Source: DASQFD01 sp035633255 | GTDB lineage: Bacteria > Actinomycetota > Actinomycetes > Actinomycetales > Dermatophilaceae | NCBI GenBank assembly: GCA_035633255.1 | Contig: DASQFD010000021.1 | Location: 1-64,000, forward strand | Length of the DNA: 64,000 nucleotides | Direction of reading: 5' to 3' | The notes under the pieces: model-generated | The model's input: the letters and a program-made list of their open reading frames with translations, nothing else | The model's database searches: none | Told to the model about the DNA's origin: nothing | Shown here: positions 51,476-60,376 of the stretch, one piece after another | Numbering within the stretch: position 1 is the stretch's first letter | Layout of the letters: every line of letters begins with the position of its first letter | Position numbers and translations under genes: made by a program

Positions 51476-52498
51476 TCAGGCGCCGTAGTCCTCGCCGCGC
51501 TCGCGCAGCAGCCAGCGCCGCTCGGCATACGCCATGTCGTCGACCCACAGCTGCCGCGCCGTCCGGGCGACGGCGGGCCGGACCAGGCCCTGCACCGCTC
51601 GCGCCACGGCGAACCCGCGCCGAGCGGAGTGCGCGATCGTCGCCTCCGCCATGACCGTCAGGGGGGTGCCTTCCGCCTCGTGGCCGACCGGCGTCGCGTG
51701 CGTCTCGACGACACTGCCCGTGCCCTCGCCCTCGGTGATGGTCATGACGATGCTGCGGGCGTCCGGGCAGGTGAACTCGGCCCGCACCGGCACCCCCCAG
51801 GTCGCGCTGACCCGGAAGGTGACGTCGACGACGAGGCACTCCGGGGTGGAGGCCGAGTCGTCGACCGTGAGGTGGCTGAAGGCGTAGGGGTGGTACCACG
51901 TGCCGTGCCACGGGTCGAGCCGGTTGGCGAGCACGTCGGCCGGCTCGCAGCGGCCGCGCACGCTGACCACGGTCGAGATCGACTCGGCCAGCGGCGGTCG
52001 CGCCGGCAGGGCCGGCGCCTCGGTGGGCACCTCCCCGTCGACCCCGAGGCGGACCCAGAGGAAGACGCCGTCGTCCTGTGCGGCGTACGGGCTCCAGCCC
52101 GGCTGGCCCTCGGCGCCGAGCGCCAGCCCGTGCCAGCGGCAGACGACCTTGCCGCGCATGACCTCGCAGTCCTCCAGGAGCGCGCCGAGGTGCGGGCAGG
52201 CACCCGGGCCGGCGAGGGCCGAGCCGTCCTCGCCGCGCCACAGGACGACCTCCCGGCCGGCGATGGTGCGGGCGAGCGAGCGCTCCCCGGTCAGGTCGCC
52301 CGAGGCACCCGCGACGAACCAGCCGCCCGGGTCCCGCTTCATGGCGAGCTCGAAGGACTCCCGGATGCGGGCCGGCCGGGCCTGGCGCCAGGTGCCGGCG
52401 AGCCGGTCGCGCGGCTCGGCCGGGACCCGCTTGAGGGGGATGTCGGCCAGCCGCTGCGCGAAGGCCGACGGGCTGTCGGGGGTGGTCCGGGAGGTCAT
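51476..52498 (-). CDS. Rieske [2Fe-2S] protein of the carotenoid operon (DUF5914-type)
   Basis: The 340-aa protein starts at an ATG overlapping the crtB stop (ATGA). The Rieske cluster ligands are CPHLG and CRWHG (residues about 120-145). The C-terminal part, with DPWHGTWYHPYAFSHL and a conserved helical end, resembles the DUF5914 domain that accompanies Rieske centres in actinobacterial crt operons. It lacks the catalytic iron motif of ring hydroxylases as far as I can see. It probably passes electrons to, or acts as, a carotenoid-modifying oxygenase; the exact step is unknown. Confidence 0.78.
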   Translation of the reverse strand: MTSRTTPDSPSAFAQRLADIPLKRVPAEPRDRLAGTWRQARPARIRESFELAMKRDPGGWFVAGASGDLTGERSLARTIAGREVVLWRGEDGSALAGPGACPHLGALLEDCEVMRGKVVCRWHGLALGAEGQPGWSPYAAQDDGVFLWVRLGVDGEVPTEAPALPARPPLAESISTVVSVRGRCEPADVLANRLDPWHGTWYHPYAFSHLTVDDSASTPECLVVDVTFRVSATWGVPVRAEFTCPDARSIVMTITEGEGTGSVVETHATPVGHEAEGTPLTVMAEATIAHSARRGFAVARAVQGLVRPAVARTARQLWVDDMAYAERRWLLRERGEDYGA

Positions 52499-53385
52499 GA
52501 CGCCGCCTTCCGTTGCGGGGGGCCGAGGGCGAGGATGCGGGCGCTCACCGCGGCCTTGCGCCACGACGGCACCCGGGCGCGGGAGGCGAAGACGTCATGG
52601 TCCTGCGCCTCGATGCGCTCGAGGATGCGGGAGTAGAGGGAGCGCGCGGTGCCGACGCAGCGGGCCGATGTCGGGGGCAGGGCGGCGATGCCCGGGTCGG
52701 TCTGCCGGTAGAGCTCCCGGTTGCGCTCGATCTCGAAGCGCATCAGGGCCCGCCACTGCGGGGTGACCACCCGCAGCGCCGGGTCGGCGCCGAAGCGGCG
52801 CAGGTCCTCCTGGGGGAGATAGACCCGGCCGCGCTCGAGGTCCTCGCCGACGTCGCGCAGGAAGTTGGTCAGCTGGAACGCCAGGCCGAGGGAGCGGGCC
52901 GGCTCGAAGGCCACCGCCGAGCGCGGGCGCAGGACCGGCAGCATCATCTCGCCGATGACCGCGGCCGAGCCCTCCATGTAGCCGAGCAGGTCCTCCCACG
53001 TCTCGTAGCGCGTCGTCGTGAGGTCCTGGGCCATCGCCGCGAAGAACCGGTCGAAGCACTCCGGATCGATGTCGCACTCGCGCACGCTGGCCGCGACGGC
53101 TGCCATGACCGGGGTCGGCGCCGTCCCTCCCGCCAGCGTTCGCCGGAAGCTCGCCGCGAAGCCGTCCAGCTCCTGCGCCGTGCGTGCGACCTTGGCCGGC
53201 GACGTCGCACCCGGTGCGTCGACGATGTCGTCCGCGAGCCGGCACAACGCGTAGACGGCGTGGACGTGGCGCCGCCGGGAGGGGGGCAGCAGCAGGGCGC
53301 CCCAGTAGTACGTCGTGCCGAAGCGGCGGGTCAGCTCGGCGCAGCGCCGGTACCCGTCGGCCAGCGCGGGGTCCGGCCTGCTCAC
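52495..53385 (-). CDS. crtB: Phytoene synthase
   Basis: The 296-aa protein has YYWGALLLPPSRRRHVHAVYALCRLADDIVD with the first Asp-rich motif (DDIVD), the substrate motif RYETWEDLLGYMEGSAAVIG, and the second Asp-rich motif in LTNFLRDVGEDLERGRVYLP. All catalytic Asp residues are present. It joins two geranylgeranyl diphosphates to phytoene. It overlaps crtI upstream (GTGA) and the Rieske gene downstream (ATGA). Confidence 0.93.
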   Translation of the reverse strand: MSRPDPALADGYRRCAELTRRFGTTYYWGALLLPPSRRRHVHAVYALCRLADDIVDAPGATSPAKVARTAQELDGFAASFRRTLAGGTAPTPVMAAVAASVRECDIDPECFDRFFAAMAQDLTTTRYETWEDLLGYMEGSAAVIGEMMLPVLRPRSAVAFEPARSLGLAFQLTNFLRDVGEDLERGRVYLPQEDLRRFGADPALRVVTPQWRALMRFEIERNRELYRQTDPGIAALPPTSARCVGTARSLYSRILERIEAQDHDVFASRARVPSWRKAAVSARILALGPPQRKAAS

Positions 53386-54866
53386 CGCGGCCCCGCGGGC
53401 GGGAGGTAGCCGTCGACCCGGTCCGCGGCCAGCTTGCCGCTGACCAGCACCATCGGCACGCCGACCCCCGGCACGGTGCCGGACCCGGCGAAGACCAGGC
53501 CCGGCACCCGGCGGTCGACGTTGCCCGGGCGGAACGGACCGGTCTGCAGGAAGGTGTGGGCGAGCGCGAACGGCGTGCCCTCGCGCATCCCCATCGCCTG
53601 CCAGTCGGCGGGGTCGACGAGGTGCTCGGTCACCACGTCGGTGGGGTAGCCCTGCGACTCCAGGAAGCCGTGCAGCCGCTCCCGCATCGGCCCGCGCTCC
53701 CTCGCCCAGTCGATCGCCCCGGTGAGGTTCGGGACCGGCTCCAGCACGTAGAGGGTGCTGGAGCCCTGCGGGGCCAGCCCCGGGTCGGTCAGCGACGGCA
53801 CGCTCACCAGCCGGGACGGGTCGGGCATGAGCGTCTTGGCGTCGATGAGCGCCTCGAAGGCGCCGTTCCAGTCGTCACCGAAGTGGATGTTGTGGTGGCG
53901 CACGCCCTCCGGCGGCACCCCGCGGGCGCCGACGTGCCAGACCACGGCGGACGGCGAGTACCTCCCGCGGCGGACCACCCGCGGCGCGGTGAGCTCCGGC
54001 AGCAGCAGGTCGTAGGCCACGGGCAGGTCGAGGGTGACCACGACCGCGTCGGCCCGCACCTTCTCGCCGGTGTCGAGCGCGACGCCGGCGACCGCGCCGT
54101 TCGCGCCGCGCAGCAGCCGCTCGACCGAGACCCCGAGCCGCAGCTCCGCCCCGCCCTTCTCGGCCGCCCGGGCCATGGCGGCCGGCACCGCGTCCATCCC
54201 GCCCTCGGGGAACCACACCCCCTCGACCGAGTCCATGTAGGTGATGACGGCGTAGAGGGCGAGCGCCTTCTCGGGTGAGAGGCCGGCATACAGGGCCTGG
54301 AAGCTGAACAGGCGGTGCAGCCGGTCGTCACGGAACCAGCGGCGGATGGTGGGGCCGAGGCGGCGGAACCCGCCGATCCGCACCAGCTCGGCGCCGGCCC
54401 GCGGGGAGGCGAGCAGGTCGAGCGGGGAGTCGAAGTTGGCGTCGATGAAGTGCGGCATCTCCAGGCGGTAGAGCCGGCGCAGCCACGCGACGAAGTCGAC
54501 GAACGCCGCCGCGTCCAGGCTGCCGCACGTGGCCGCGATCTCCTCGCGCATGGCGTCGACCCCGTGGCGGACCATGATCTCGCTGCCGTCGGCGTAGACG
54601 GCCCGGTATGCCGGGTCCAGGCGCCGCATGGGGAGCAGGTCGGCGAGCGGGGTCCCGGCGGCGCGGGTGGCGGCGTCGACGAGGTCGGGCATCGTCATGA
54701 CCGTCGGACCGGTGTCGAAGGTGAAGCCCTCCTGGACGCGGCGCAGCCCCCGACCCCCCGGGGCGTCGTGGCGCTCGAGCACGACGACCTCGTGCCCACG
54801 CCCCAGCAGGTGGCAGGCGGCGGACAGGCCCGCCAGTCCGGCTCCGACGACGGCGACCGTGCTCAT
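53382..54866 (-). CDS. crtI: Phytoene desaturase
   Basis: The 494-aa protein begins VAVVGAGLAGLSAACHLLGRGHEVVVLERHDAPGG, an FAD-binding Rossmann site. It continues with FTFDTGPTVMTMPDLVD and ends VFAGSGTVPGVGVPMVLVSGKLAADRV, the C-terminal signature of bacterial CrtI. It introduces the four double bases of the phytoene-to-lycopene pathway at the membrane (four desaturations). It lies 10 bp after crtE and overlaps crtB by 4 bp. Confidence 0.93.
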   Translation of the reverse strand: MSTVAVVGAGLAGLSAACHLLGRGHEVVVLERHDAPGGRGLRRVQEGFTFDTGPTVMTMPDLVDAATRAAGTPLADLLPMRRLDPAYRAVYADGSEIMVRHGVDAMREEIAATCGSLDAAAFVDFVAWLRRLYRLEMPHFIDANFDSPLDLLASPRAGAELVRIGGFRRLGPTIRRWFRDDRLHRLFSFQALYAGLSPEKALALYAVITYMDSVEGVWFPEGGMDAVPAAMARAAEKGGAELRLGVSVERLLRGANGAVAGVALDTGEKVRADAVVVTLDLPVAYDLLLPELTAPRVVRRGRYSPSAVVWHVGARGVPPEGVRHHNIHFGDDWNGAFEALIDAKTLMPDPSRLVSVPSLTDPGLAPQGSSTLYVLEPVPNLTGAIDWARERGPMRERLHGFLESQGYPTDVVTEHLVDPADWQAMGMREGTPFALAHTFLQTGPFRPGNVDRRVPGLVFAGSGTVPGVGVPMVLVSGKLAADRVDGYLPPAGPR

Positions 54867-54876
54867 GGCGCTCTCC

Positions 54877-56007
54877 TCATGCCTCGCGCCACGCGACCGC
54901 GGCGATCATCGTCCGCAGACCCACGACCCCGTCGGGGTCGAGGCCGGCGCCGGAGAGGGCGGTCGCGGCGGCGTCCGCCTCCGCACCGATCCTCGCCTCC
55001 ACCTCGCTGCGGACCCCGCACTCCACGAGCAGCGCCTGGAGCCGGCCGACGTCCGCGGCGGTCAGGGTGCGCCCGGCGCCGAGGAAGCGCTCATTCTCCT
55101 CCGGGGGCAGCAGCTGGCGCGCGAGCGCCAGGACCACGGTCGCCTTGCCGGCGAGGAGGTCGTCACCGACCGGCTTGCCGGTGGCCGCCGCGTCGCCCCA
55201 GATCCCCAGCAGGTCGTCGCGGAGCGCGAACGCCTCGCCGAGGTGGTCGCCGTAGGAGGTCAGCGCCGTCAGCGCCGCGGGCCCGGCGCCCGCGGCGACC
55301 GCGCCCAGGATCAGCGGCCGGGAGATCGTGTAGGCCCCCGACTTCAGGCGCGCGACCCGGCGGGCCAGCCCGATGTCGCGCCGGCGCGCCGCGGTGCCCG
55401 CGAGGTCGAGGAGCTGGCCGTGGACGAGCTCGCGGAGCATCTCGCGCCACACCACCCGGACCGGCAGCGGGGTGTCACCGACCAGGTGGCCGGCCTCGCT
55501 CAGGGCGAGGTCGCCGAGGAGCAGCGCGACGCTGTCGCCGAACAGCTCGGCCTCGCCGTAGCCCTCCGCCGCCTCGTGGTCCTCGCGGCCGAGGACGTGC
55601 ACGGTCGGCAGGCCCCGGCGGGTCGCGGAGCGGTCCATGATGTCGTCGTGAACCAGGGCGAAGAGGTGCAGCAGGTCCAGCGCCGACGCGGCGGCCACCA
55701 TGTCCTCCCAGCCGTGCCTCCCCGCGGCACCACCGGCGGCGACCCAGCCCCAGTGGCACATGACCGGGCGGAGCCGCTTGCCGGCGGCCCCCAGCAGCCG
55801 GGTGCGCAGCTGGGCGGGGAGGTCCTCCCGCAGCACGTCGACCGGCTCGTCGTGGCGTGCCGCCCAGCCGGCGGCGATGTCGTCGCACACCTCCGCGAGG
55901 CGGGCGTCGACGGCCGCGAGCGTCTCGGCCGAGCCCACGACGCGCACCGGCTCGTCGACGCGGGGGTCCTGCCTCACTCGGGTCCTCACTCTCGGCGGGG
56001 TCGACAC
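54877..56007 (-). CDS. crtE: Polyprenyl (geranylgeranyl) diphosphate synthase
   Basis: The 376-aa frame starts at GTG 56007; GTGs at 55989 and 55977 are alternatives, none with a good ribosome site. The first Asp-rich motif is VHDDIMD and the second is LRDDLLGIWGD. KSGAYTISRPL and GKRLRPVMCHWGW are the lysine/arginine diphosphate-binding blocks. It supplies GGPP to crtB. The 5' region contains ACTCTCGGCGGGGTCG repeats (55988-56035). A TAGCGT on the minus strand at 56054-56059 may be the operon's -10. Confidence 0.87.
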   Translation of the reverse strand: MSTPPRVRTRVRQDPRVDEPVRVVGSAETLAAVDARLAEVCDDIAAGWAARHDEPVDVLREDLPAQLRTRLLGAAGKRLRPVMCHWGWVAAGGAAGRHGWEDMVAAASALDLLHLFALVHDDIMDRSATRRGLPTVHVLGREDHEAAEGYGEAELFGDSVALLLGDLALSEAGHLVGDTPLPVRVVWREMLRELVHGQLLDLAGTAARRRDIGLARRVARLKSGAYTISRPLILGAVAAGAGPAALTALTSYGDHLGEAFALRDDLLGIWGDAAATGKPVGDDLLAGKATVVLALARQLLPPEENERFLGAGRTLTAADVGRLQALLVECGVRSEVEARIGAEADAAATALSGAGLDPDGVVGLRTMIAAVAWREA

Positions 56008-56168
56008 TCTCGGCGGGGTCGGCGGGGTCGGCGGCGCCCCACCCGCGGCGACGACGCTACCCTGCGGGCCTGCGCCGCGCCGACCCGGCCGGTGGAACCG
56101 GGACCCTCGGACGTGCCGCCGGCACCGCCGTCGCGGTCGTGGCTGGAGTCGAGCAGCAGGAGGTTCGG

Positions 56169-56690
56169 ATGGGCCAGCGGGTGAGCGAGCGCGTCGCCCT
56201 GGGGCGGCCGGTGGCCGAGGCGTTCGCGCTGCTCGGCGACGAGGCGCAGTGGTCGGACCGGCTGGCGCTCTCGCCGGAGATGGAGAGCCGGTTGGTGCTC
56301 CTGGAGAGCGGGGAGGGCCGGATCGAGGTGGTGACCGAGAGCGTCGTCCCCTCGGAGTGGCTGCCGGACCGGGTCCGCCGCCACCTCCCCGTGATGCCGA
56401 CCGTGCGCCGCACCGAGACCTGGCTCGTCGCGGCCGAGCGCGCCACCGCCGTCTTCGTCTTCGACTTCTCCGGTATGCCGGTCAGCGCCTCGGGTACCGG
56501 GGAGATGGTTCCGGACGGGCCGGCACCCGCGGCGGCACCCGGGGCGGGGCCGGGGGCGGGGGGAGGCTGCGTGGTGAGCGTCGAGCTGGAGATCGCGGTC
56601 GCCGTGCCGCTGGTCGGCGGGCTCGTCGAGCGGGGCATCGCCCCGCAGATCGGCCGGGCGCTGCGGCGGGAGCTCGCGGCCCTGGGGTGA
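56169..56690 (+). CDS. START-like (DUF2505-type) protein
   Basis: The 173-aa protein starts at an ATG behind AGGAGG. It has a single SRPBCC/START-like domain: RPVAEAFALLGDEAQWSDRLAL, IEVVTESVVPSEWLPDRVRRHLP, TETWLVAAERATAVFVFDF and a final helix VERGIAPQIGRALRRELAAL. A Gly/Ala/Pro-rich loop (about 117-133) looks like an insertion. Such domains bind lipids or other hydrophobic ligands. It is divergent from crtE; a link to carotenoids is possible but unproven. Confidence 0.68.
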   Translation: MGQRVSERVALGRPVAEAFALLGDEAQWSDRLALSPEMESRLVLLESGEGRIEVVTESVVPSEWLPDRVRRHLPVMPTVRRTETWLVAAERATAVFVFDFSGMPVSASGTGEMVPDGPAPAAAPGAGPGAGGGCVVSVELEIAVAVPLVGGLVERGIAPQIGRALRRELAALG

Positions 56691-56706
56691 CCGCGGCGAG
56701 CGGCGG

Positions 56707-57303
56707 TCACCCGCCCGGGCGCAGCGCCGCCGGGAGCTCCGCCGGGTCGCCGGCCGGCCACCTCGCCGGGTCCGGGCCGAGGGCGTCCAGGAGCGGCACC
56801 TGCTCGGCGCACCACGGCGAGACGACCCGCTCCCCGGTGAGCACCGAGCGCGCGAACTCCGCCCACGGCAGCCAGGCGGCGTCCTCCACCTCGTCCAGGG
56901 CCGGCCGGACCGCGGCCGGGTCGACGGCCCGGGCGACCAGCACCGGGCACAGCTCGTTCTCCACGACCCCCTCCATGACCGCGCGGTAGCGGAAGTCCGG
57001 CAGGACGAGCCGGACGTCGACCAGGGTGAGGCCGAGCTCGTCGGCGGCCCGACGGCATACCGCGTCGTGGACCCGCTCGCCGAGCGCCGGGTGACCGCAG
57101 ACGGTGTTCGTCCAGACGCCGGGGAAGGTCGCCTTGTCCAGGGCACGGCGCGTGAGCAGGACCCGGCCGTCGGCGTCGAGGACGTAGCAGGAGAAGCCGA
57201 GGTGCAGCGGGGTGTCCCGGCCGTGGACCTCCCGCTTGGCGGCCGTGCCGGTGGCGGCGCCGTGCTCGTCGACGAGCACGACGTGCTCCGTCACCGCCGT
57301 CAC
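56707..57303 (-). CDS. idi: Isopentenyl-diphosphate delta-isomerase, type 1
   Basis: The 198-aa Nudix-fold protein has THLGFS-like PLHLGFSCYVLDADGR, the active-site Cys in NTVCGHP, CRRAADELGL (Nudix box equivalent) and ENELCPV with the catalytic Glu. It interconverts IPP and DMAPP, feeding CrtE. The GTG start overlaps the stop of the HtrA gene, so idi is translated from the stress operon rather than with crtE, although the two genes are only 700 bp apart. Confidence 0.9.
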   Translation of the reverse strand: MTAVTEHVVLVDEHGAATGTAAKREVHGRDTPLHLGFSCYVLDADGRVLLTRRALDKATFPGVWTNTVCGHPALGERVHDAVCRRAADELGLTLVDVRLVLPDFRYRAVMEGVVENELCPVLVARAVDPAAVRPALDEVEDAAWLPWAEFARSVLTGERVVSPWCAEQVPLLDALGPDPARWPAGDPAELPAALRPGG

Positions 57304-58853
57304 GACTTGGGTCGAGCGGTCAGGGTGGCGGTCAGGGTCTGCTCCTTGCCGTCCCGCAGGACGGTGAGCTCGACCTCGTCGCCGACGCTGCGCTGGCGGA
57401 TGTTCGCGACGAGCGAGAGTGCGGAGTCCACGCGCTGGCCGTCCACGGCGATGACCACGTCACCGTTGCGCAGCCCGGCCTCGGCCGCGGGCGTGCCGGG
57501 GGCGACGCTGGTGATCTCCGCGCCGGCCCGCTTGCTGGACCCGTCCGAGGCGGTGCCGTCCCGCGGGGTGACCCCGAGGTAGGCGTGCTCGGCCGTGCCG
57601 TCCTCGATGAGCTGGGAGGCGATGGTGCGGGTCTCGTTGACCGGGATGGCGAAGCCGATGCCGATGTTGCCGCCGGACGCGCCGCCGGTGCCGCCGGTGG
57701 AGCCGAGGGTGGCGATCGAGGAGTTGATGCCGATCAGCTGGCCGCTGCCGTTGACGAGCGCGCCGCCGCTGTTGCCGGGGTTGATCGCGGCCGAGGTCTG
57801 GATCGCGTTGGTGACCACCGGCTCCGTGCTCTGCCCCGGTGTGCCGCTGCTGTCCTCGGCGGAGGTGGAGACGGGCCGGTTGAGCGCGCTGACGATGCCG
57901 GTGGTGACGGTGCCGGCGAGGCCCAGCGGGTTGCCGACCGCCATCACCGGGTCACCGACCCGGACCTCGTCGGAGTTGCCGAACGCGATCGGCTTCAGGT
58001 CCTTCGGCGGGTTCTTCAGCAGGAGGACGGCGAGGTCGGTGCTCGGGTCGGTGCCGACGATGGTGGCGTCGTAGGCCCGGCCGTCGTAGAGCGTGACGGT
58101 GAGCGTCCCGCCGCCGGCGCCCGCGCTGACCACGTGGTTGTTGGTGACCACGTGCCCCTTGTCGTCGATGACGACCCCGGAGCCCTGGCCGCTGCCCTGC
58201 TCGGCCTCGACGGAGATCGACACCACGCTCGGGGCCACCGAGGCCGCCGTGGCGGTCCAGCTCGGGTTGTCCGCGTCGGCCTGCTTCACCGGCCCGGGTT
58301 GGCTGGCGCCGAGCTGGCTGGAGGAGCCGGTCGCGCCGGCCGGCGACGCCGAGTCCTCACCCAGGTTGGTGGCGGCGTAGGTGGCCCCGCTGGCCAGCAG
58401 TGCGGCGAGGAGCGCGACGGCGCCGGTCTCGGCCAGCCGGCGGCCACCCCGGCCACCGCTGCCGCTGCCGCTGCCGGCCGGGCCGGGAGGGGAGCCCGGC
58501 TGCCCGGGGCCGTCCGGTCCCTGGGCCCCCGGAGGCGCGGGGAACGCGGCGGTCGGCGCGCCGCCGTAGGGCTGGTATGCCGGCTGGCCCAGGGGCGGGG
58601 GCGGCGCGCCCGGGTGCCCGGGCGCCTGCTGGTACCACACCGGCTGGGTGTCGGCCGCCTGCGGTGGGGCGACGGGCGCGGGGGAGCCGGGCTGCGGGGC
58701 GCCGAGCTGCGGGGAGCCGAGCTGCGGGGCGCCGGGCTGCGGGGCGCCGGGCTGCGGGGAGCCGGGCTGCGGGGCGCCGGGCTCCGCCGGGGGGGAGGCG
58801 GGAGCCGCGGGCCGGCCGTCGGGCCCGAGACCGGCGTGGGGGTCGTGCGTCAT
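57300..58853 (-). CDS. HtrA/DegP-like serine protease with PDZ domain, membrane anchored
   Basis: The 517-aa protein has a disordered cytosolic N-terminus of about 140 residues, including repeats of PQPGA/PQLGS units (15-bp DNA repeats at about 58684-58785). One membrane segment follows (TGAVALLAALLASGATYAA), then a trypsin-like domain with His in VVTNNHVV, Asp in DPSTDLAVL and Ser in NPGNSGGALV. A PDZ domain (YLGVTPRD ... LRNGDVVIAVDGQ) ends the protein. It degrades or refolds damaged envelope proteins. It is 50 bp after the sensor kinase, like PepD after MprAB in mycobacteria. Confidence 0.88.
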   Translation of the reverse strand: MTHDPHAGLGPDGRPAAPASPPAEPGAPQPGSPQPGAPQPGAPQLGSPQLGAPQPGSPAPVAPPQAADTQPVWYQQAPGHPGAPPPPLGQPAYQPYGGAPTAAFPAPPGAQGPDGPGQPGSPPGPAGSGSGSGGRGGRRLAETGAVALLAALLASGATYAATNLGEDSASPAGATGSSSQLGASQPGPVKQADADNPSWTATAASVAPSVVSISVEAEQGSGQGSGVVIDDKGHVVTNNHVVSAGAGGGTLTVTLYDGRAYDATIVGTDPSTDLAVLLLKNPPKDLKPIAFGNSDEVRVGDPVMAVGNPLGLAGTVTTGIVSALNRPVSTSAEDSSGTPGQSTEPVVTNAIQTSAAINPGNSGGALVNGSGQLIGINSSIATLGSTGGTGGASGGNIGIGFAIPVNETRTIASQLIEDGTAEHAYLGVTPRDGTASDGSSKRAGAEITSVAPGTPAAEAGLRNGDVVIAVDGQRVDSALSLVANIRQRSVGDEVELTVLRDGKEQTLTATLTARPKS

Positions 58854-58903
58854 GGTTTGACATCCTTGCTTCGGTTGGTGGTGACCAGTGCATCCCAGCC
58901 GGG

Positions 58904-60376
58904 TCAATCCTCGCTGGGTTCCTGCTGTGTGGCTGCTGTGGGGAGCTCGACGACGAAGGTGGCCCCGCCGCCGGGGGTGGGGCCCACCCCGATCTTGCCG
59001 TGGTGGGCGGTGACGATCGCGGCGGCGATGGCCAGGCCGAGGCCGTTGCCGCCGCCCGCGGCGCGGGTCCGGGAGGGGTCGGTGCGGAAGAAGCGCTCGA
59101 AGACCTGCTCGGCGAGGGCGGGGTCGACCCCCGGTCCGTGGTCGATCACCTCGACGACGGCCGGGCCCTGTGGCCCGCGCCGTCCCACGCCGAGCTCGAC
59201 CGGGGTGCCCGCCGGGGTGTGGCGGACCACGTTGCCGACGAGGTTGGCCAGCACCTGGCGCAGGCGGGGCTCGTCCCCCTCCACGACGGTGGGGCCGAGT
59301 GCGGCGCCGGCGTGCCCGCGCACCGTGATGCTCCGGGACGGGTCCACCGCCCGGGCGTCCTGCGCGGCGTCGACGGCCAGGACGGTGAGGTCGACCGGGG
59401 AGAACGTCGTGGCGCGCCGCTCCTCCACCCGGGCGAGCAGCAGCAGGTCCTCGACCAGGCCGCCCATGCGGGTGGCCTCGCTCTCGATCCGGTCCATCGC
59501 GGAGCCGACCCCCTCCGGGTCCCGGACGGCGCCCTGGCGGTAGAGCTCGGCGTAGCCCCGGACCGCGGCGAGCGGGGTGCGCAGCTCGTGGGAGGCGTCC
59601 GCGACGAACTGGCGCATCCGCTCCTCGGAGGCCTCGCGGACCGCGAAGGACTGCTCGATCCGCGCCAGCATCGCGTTGAGCGACCGGGCCAGGGACGCCA
59701 CCTCGTCGCGGCCCTCGGGGACCGGCACGCGCCGGGTGAGGTCGCCCGCGGCGATGGCGGTCGCCGTGTCCTCGATGCGGTGGAGGGGCCGGAAGGTGCG
59801 GTTCACGGCATACCAGCCCAGTAGTCCCATCGCGATGAGCACGGTCGCCCCCAGCAGCACCTCGATGACGACCAGCCGCTGGGTGGTGCGTTCCACCGTC
59901 CGCAGGGGGGCGGCGACGGCGTAGGTCGCCGACCCGTCGGTGAGCCGGCCCGCGACGGCGCGCCACCGCAGGTTGCCGTCGGTGGAGCCGATCGTGAACG
60001 GCTCGCGGGTCTGCACGTGCCCGCTGTCGAGCGGGAGCGGCGGCACGGCCGGGTGCTCGCTCTCACCGACCGGGTTGACGGTCACCGGGTCGCTGCCGTC
60101 GACCGGGAGGAGGACGAAGGCGTAGCGGGTCGGGAGCGGGTCCTGGCTGCCGCTGAGGACGCGCTGCAGGCCCATGGTCGCGACCGGTGTGGCCGCGGTG
60201 CGCAGCTCGCGGTCGACGCTGCCGACGAGGTCGCGGCGCATGAGCAACGTCGTCGCCGCCGCCGTCAGCGTCAGGGCCAGCAGGAGCAGTGCGAGGAGCA
60301 CGGCGACCAGGCGGACCCGAAGCGGCAGGCCCTCCAGGGTGCTGCGGAACCGGCGGGCGCGCGCGGGCGCGCTCAC
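58904..60376 (-). CDS. Two-component sensor histidine kinase
   Basis: The 490-aa protein starts at a GTG directly after the response-regulator stop. It has an N-terminal membrane segment (VRLVAVLLALLLLALTLTAAATTLL), an extracellular sensor region (about 45-170), a second segment (LVVIEVLLGATVLIAMGLLGWY), HAMP, a HisKA site DASHELRTPLAAVRGYAELYRQGA with the phospho-His, and the ATPase boxes NLVGNVVRHTPAG, DHGPGVDP and GNGLGLAIAAAIV. It resembles PhoR/TcrY-type actinobacterial kinases. It phosphorylates the regulator at 60377. Confidence 0.9.
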   Translation of the reverse strand: MSAPARARRFRSTLEGLPLRVRLVAVLLALLLLALTLTAAATTLLMRRDLVGSVDRELRTAATPVATMGLQRVLSGSQDPLPTRYAFVLLPVDGSDPVTVNPVGESEHPAVPPLPLDSGHVQTREPFTIGSTDGNLRWRAVAGRLTDGSATYAVAAPLRTVERTTQRLVVIEVLLGATVLIAMGLLGWYAVNRTFRPLHRIEDTATAIAAGDLTRRVPVPEGRDEVASLARSLNAMLARIEQSFAVREASEERMRQFVADASHELRTPLAAVRGYAELYRQGAVRDPEGVGSAMDRIESEATRMGGLVEDLLLLARVEERRATTFSPVDLTVLAVDAAQDARAVDPSRSITVRGHAGAALGPTVVEGDEPRLRQVLANLVGNVVRHTPAGTPVELGVGRRGPQGPAVVEVIDHGPGVDPALAEQVFERFFRTDPSRTRAAGGGNGLGLAIAAAIVTAHHGKIGVGPTPGGGATFVVELPTAATQQEPSED

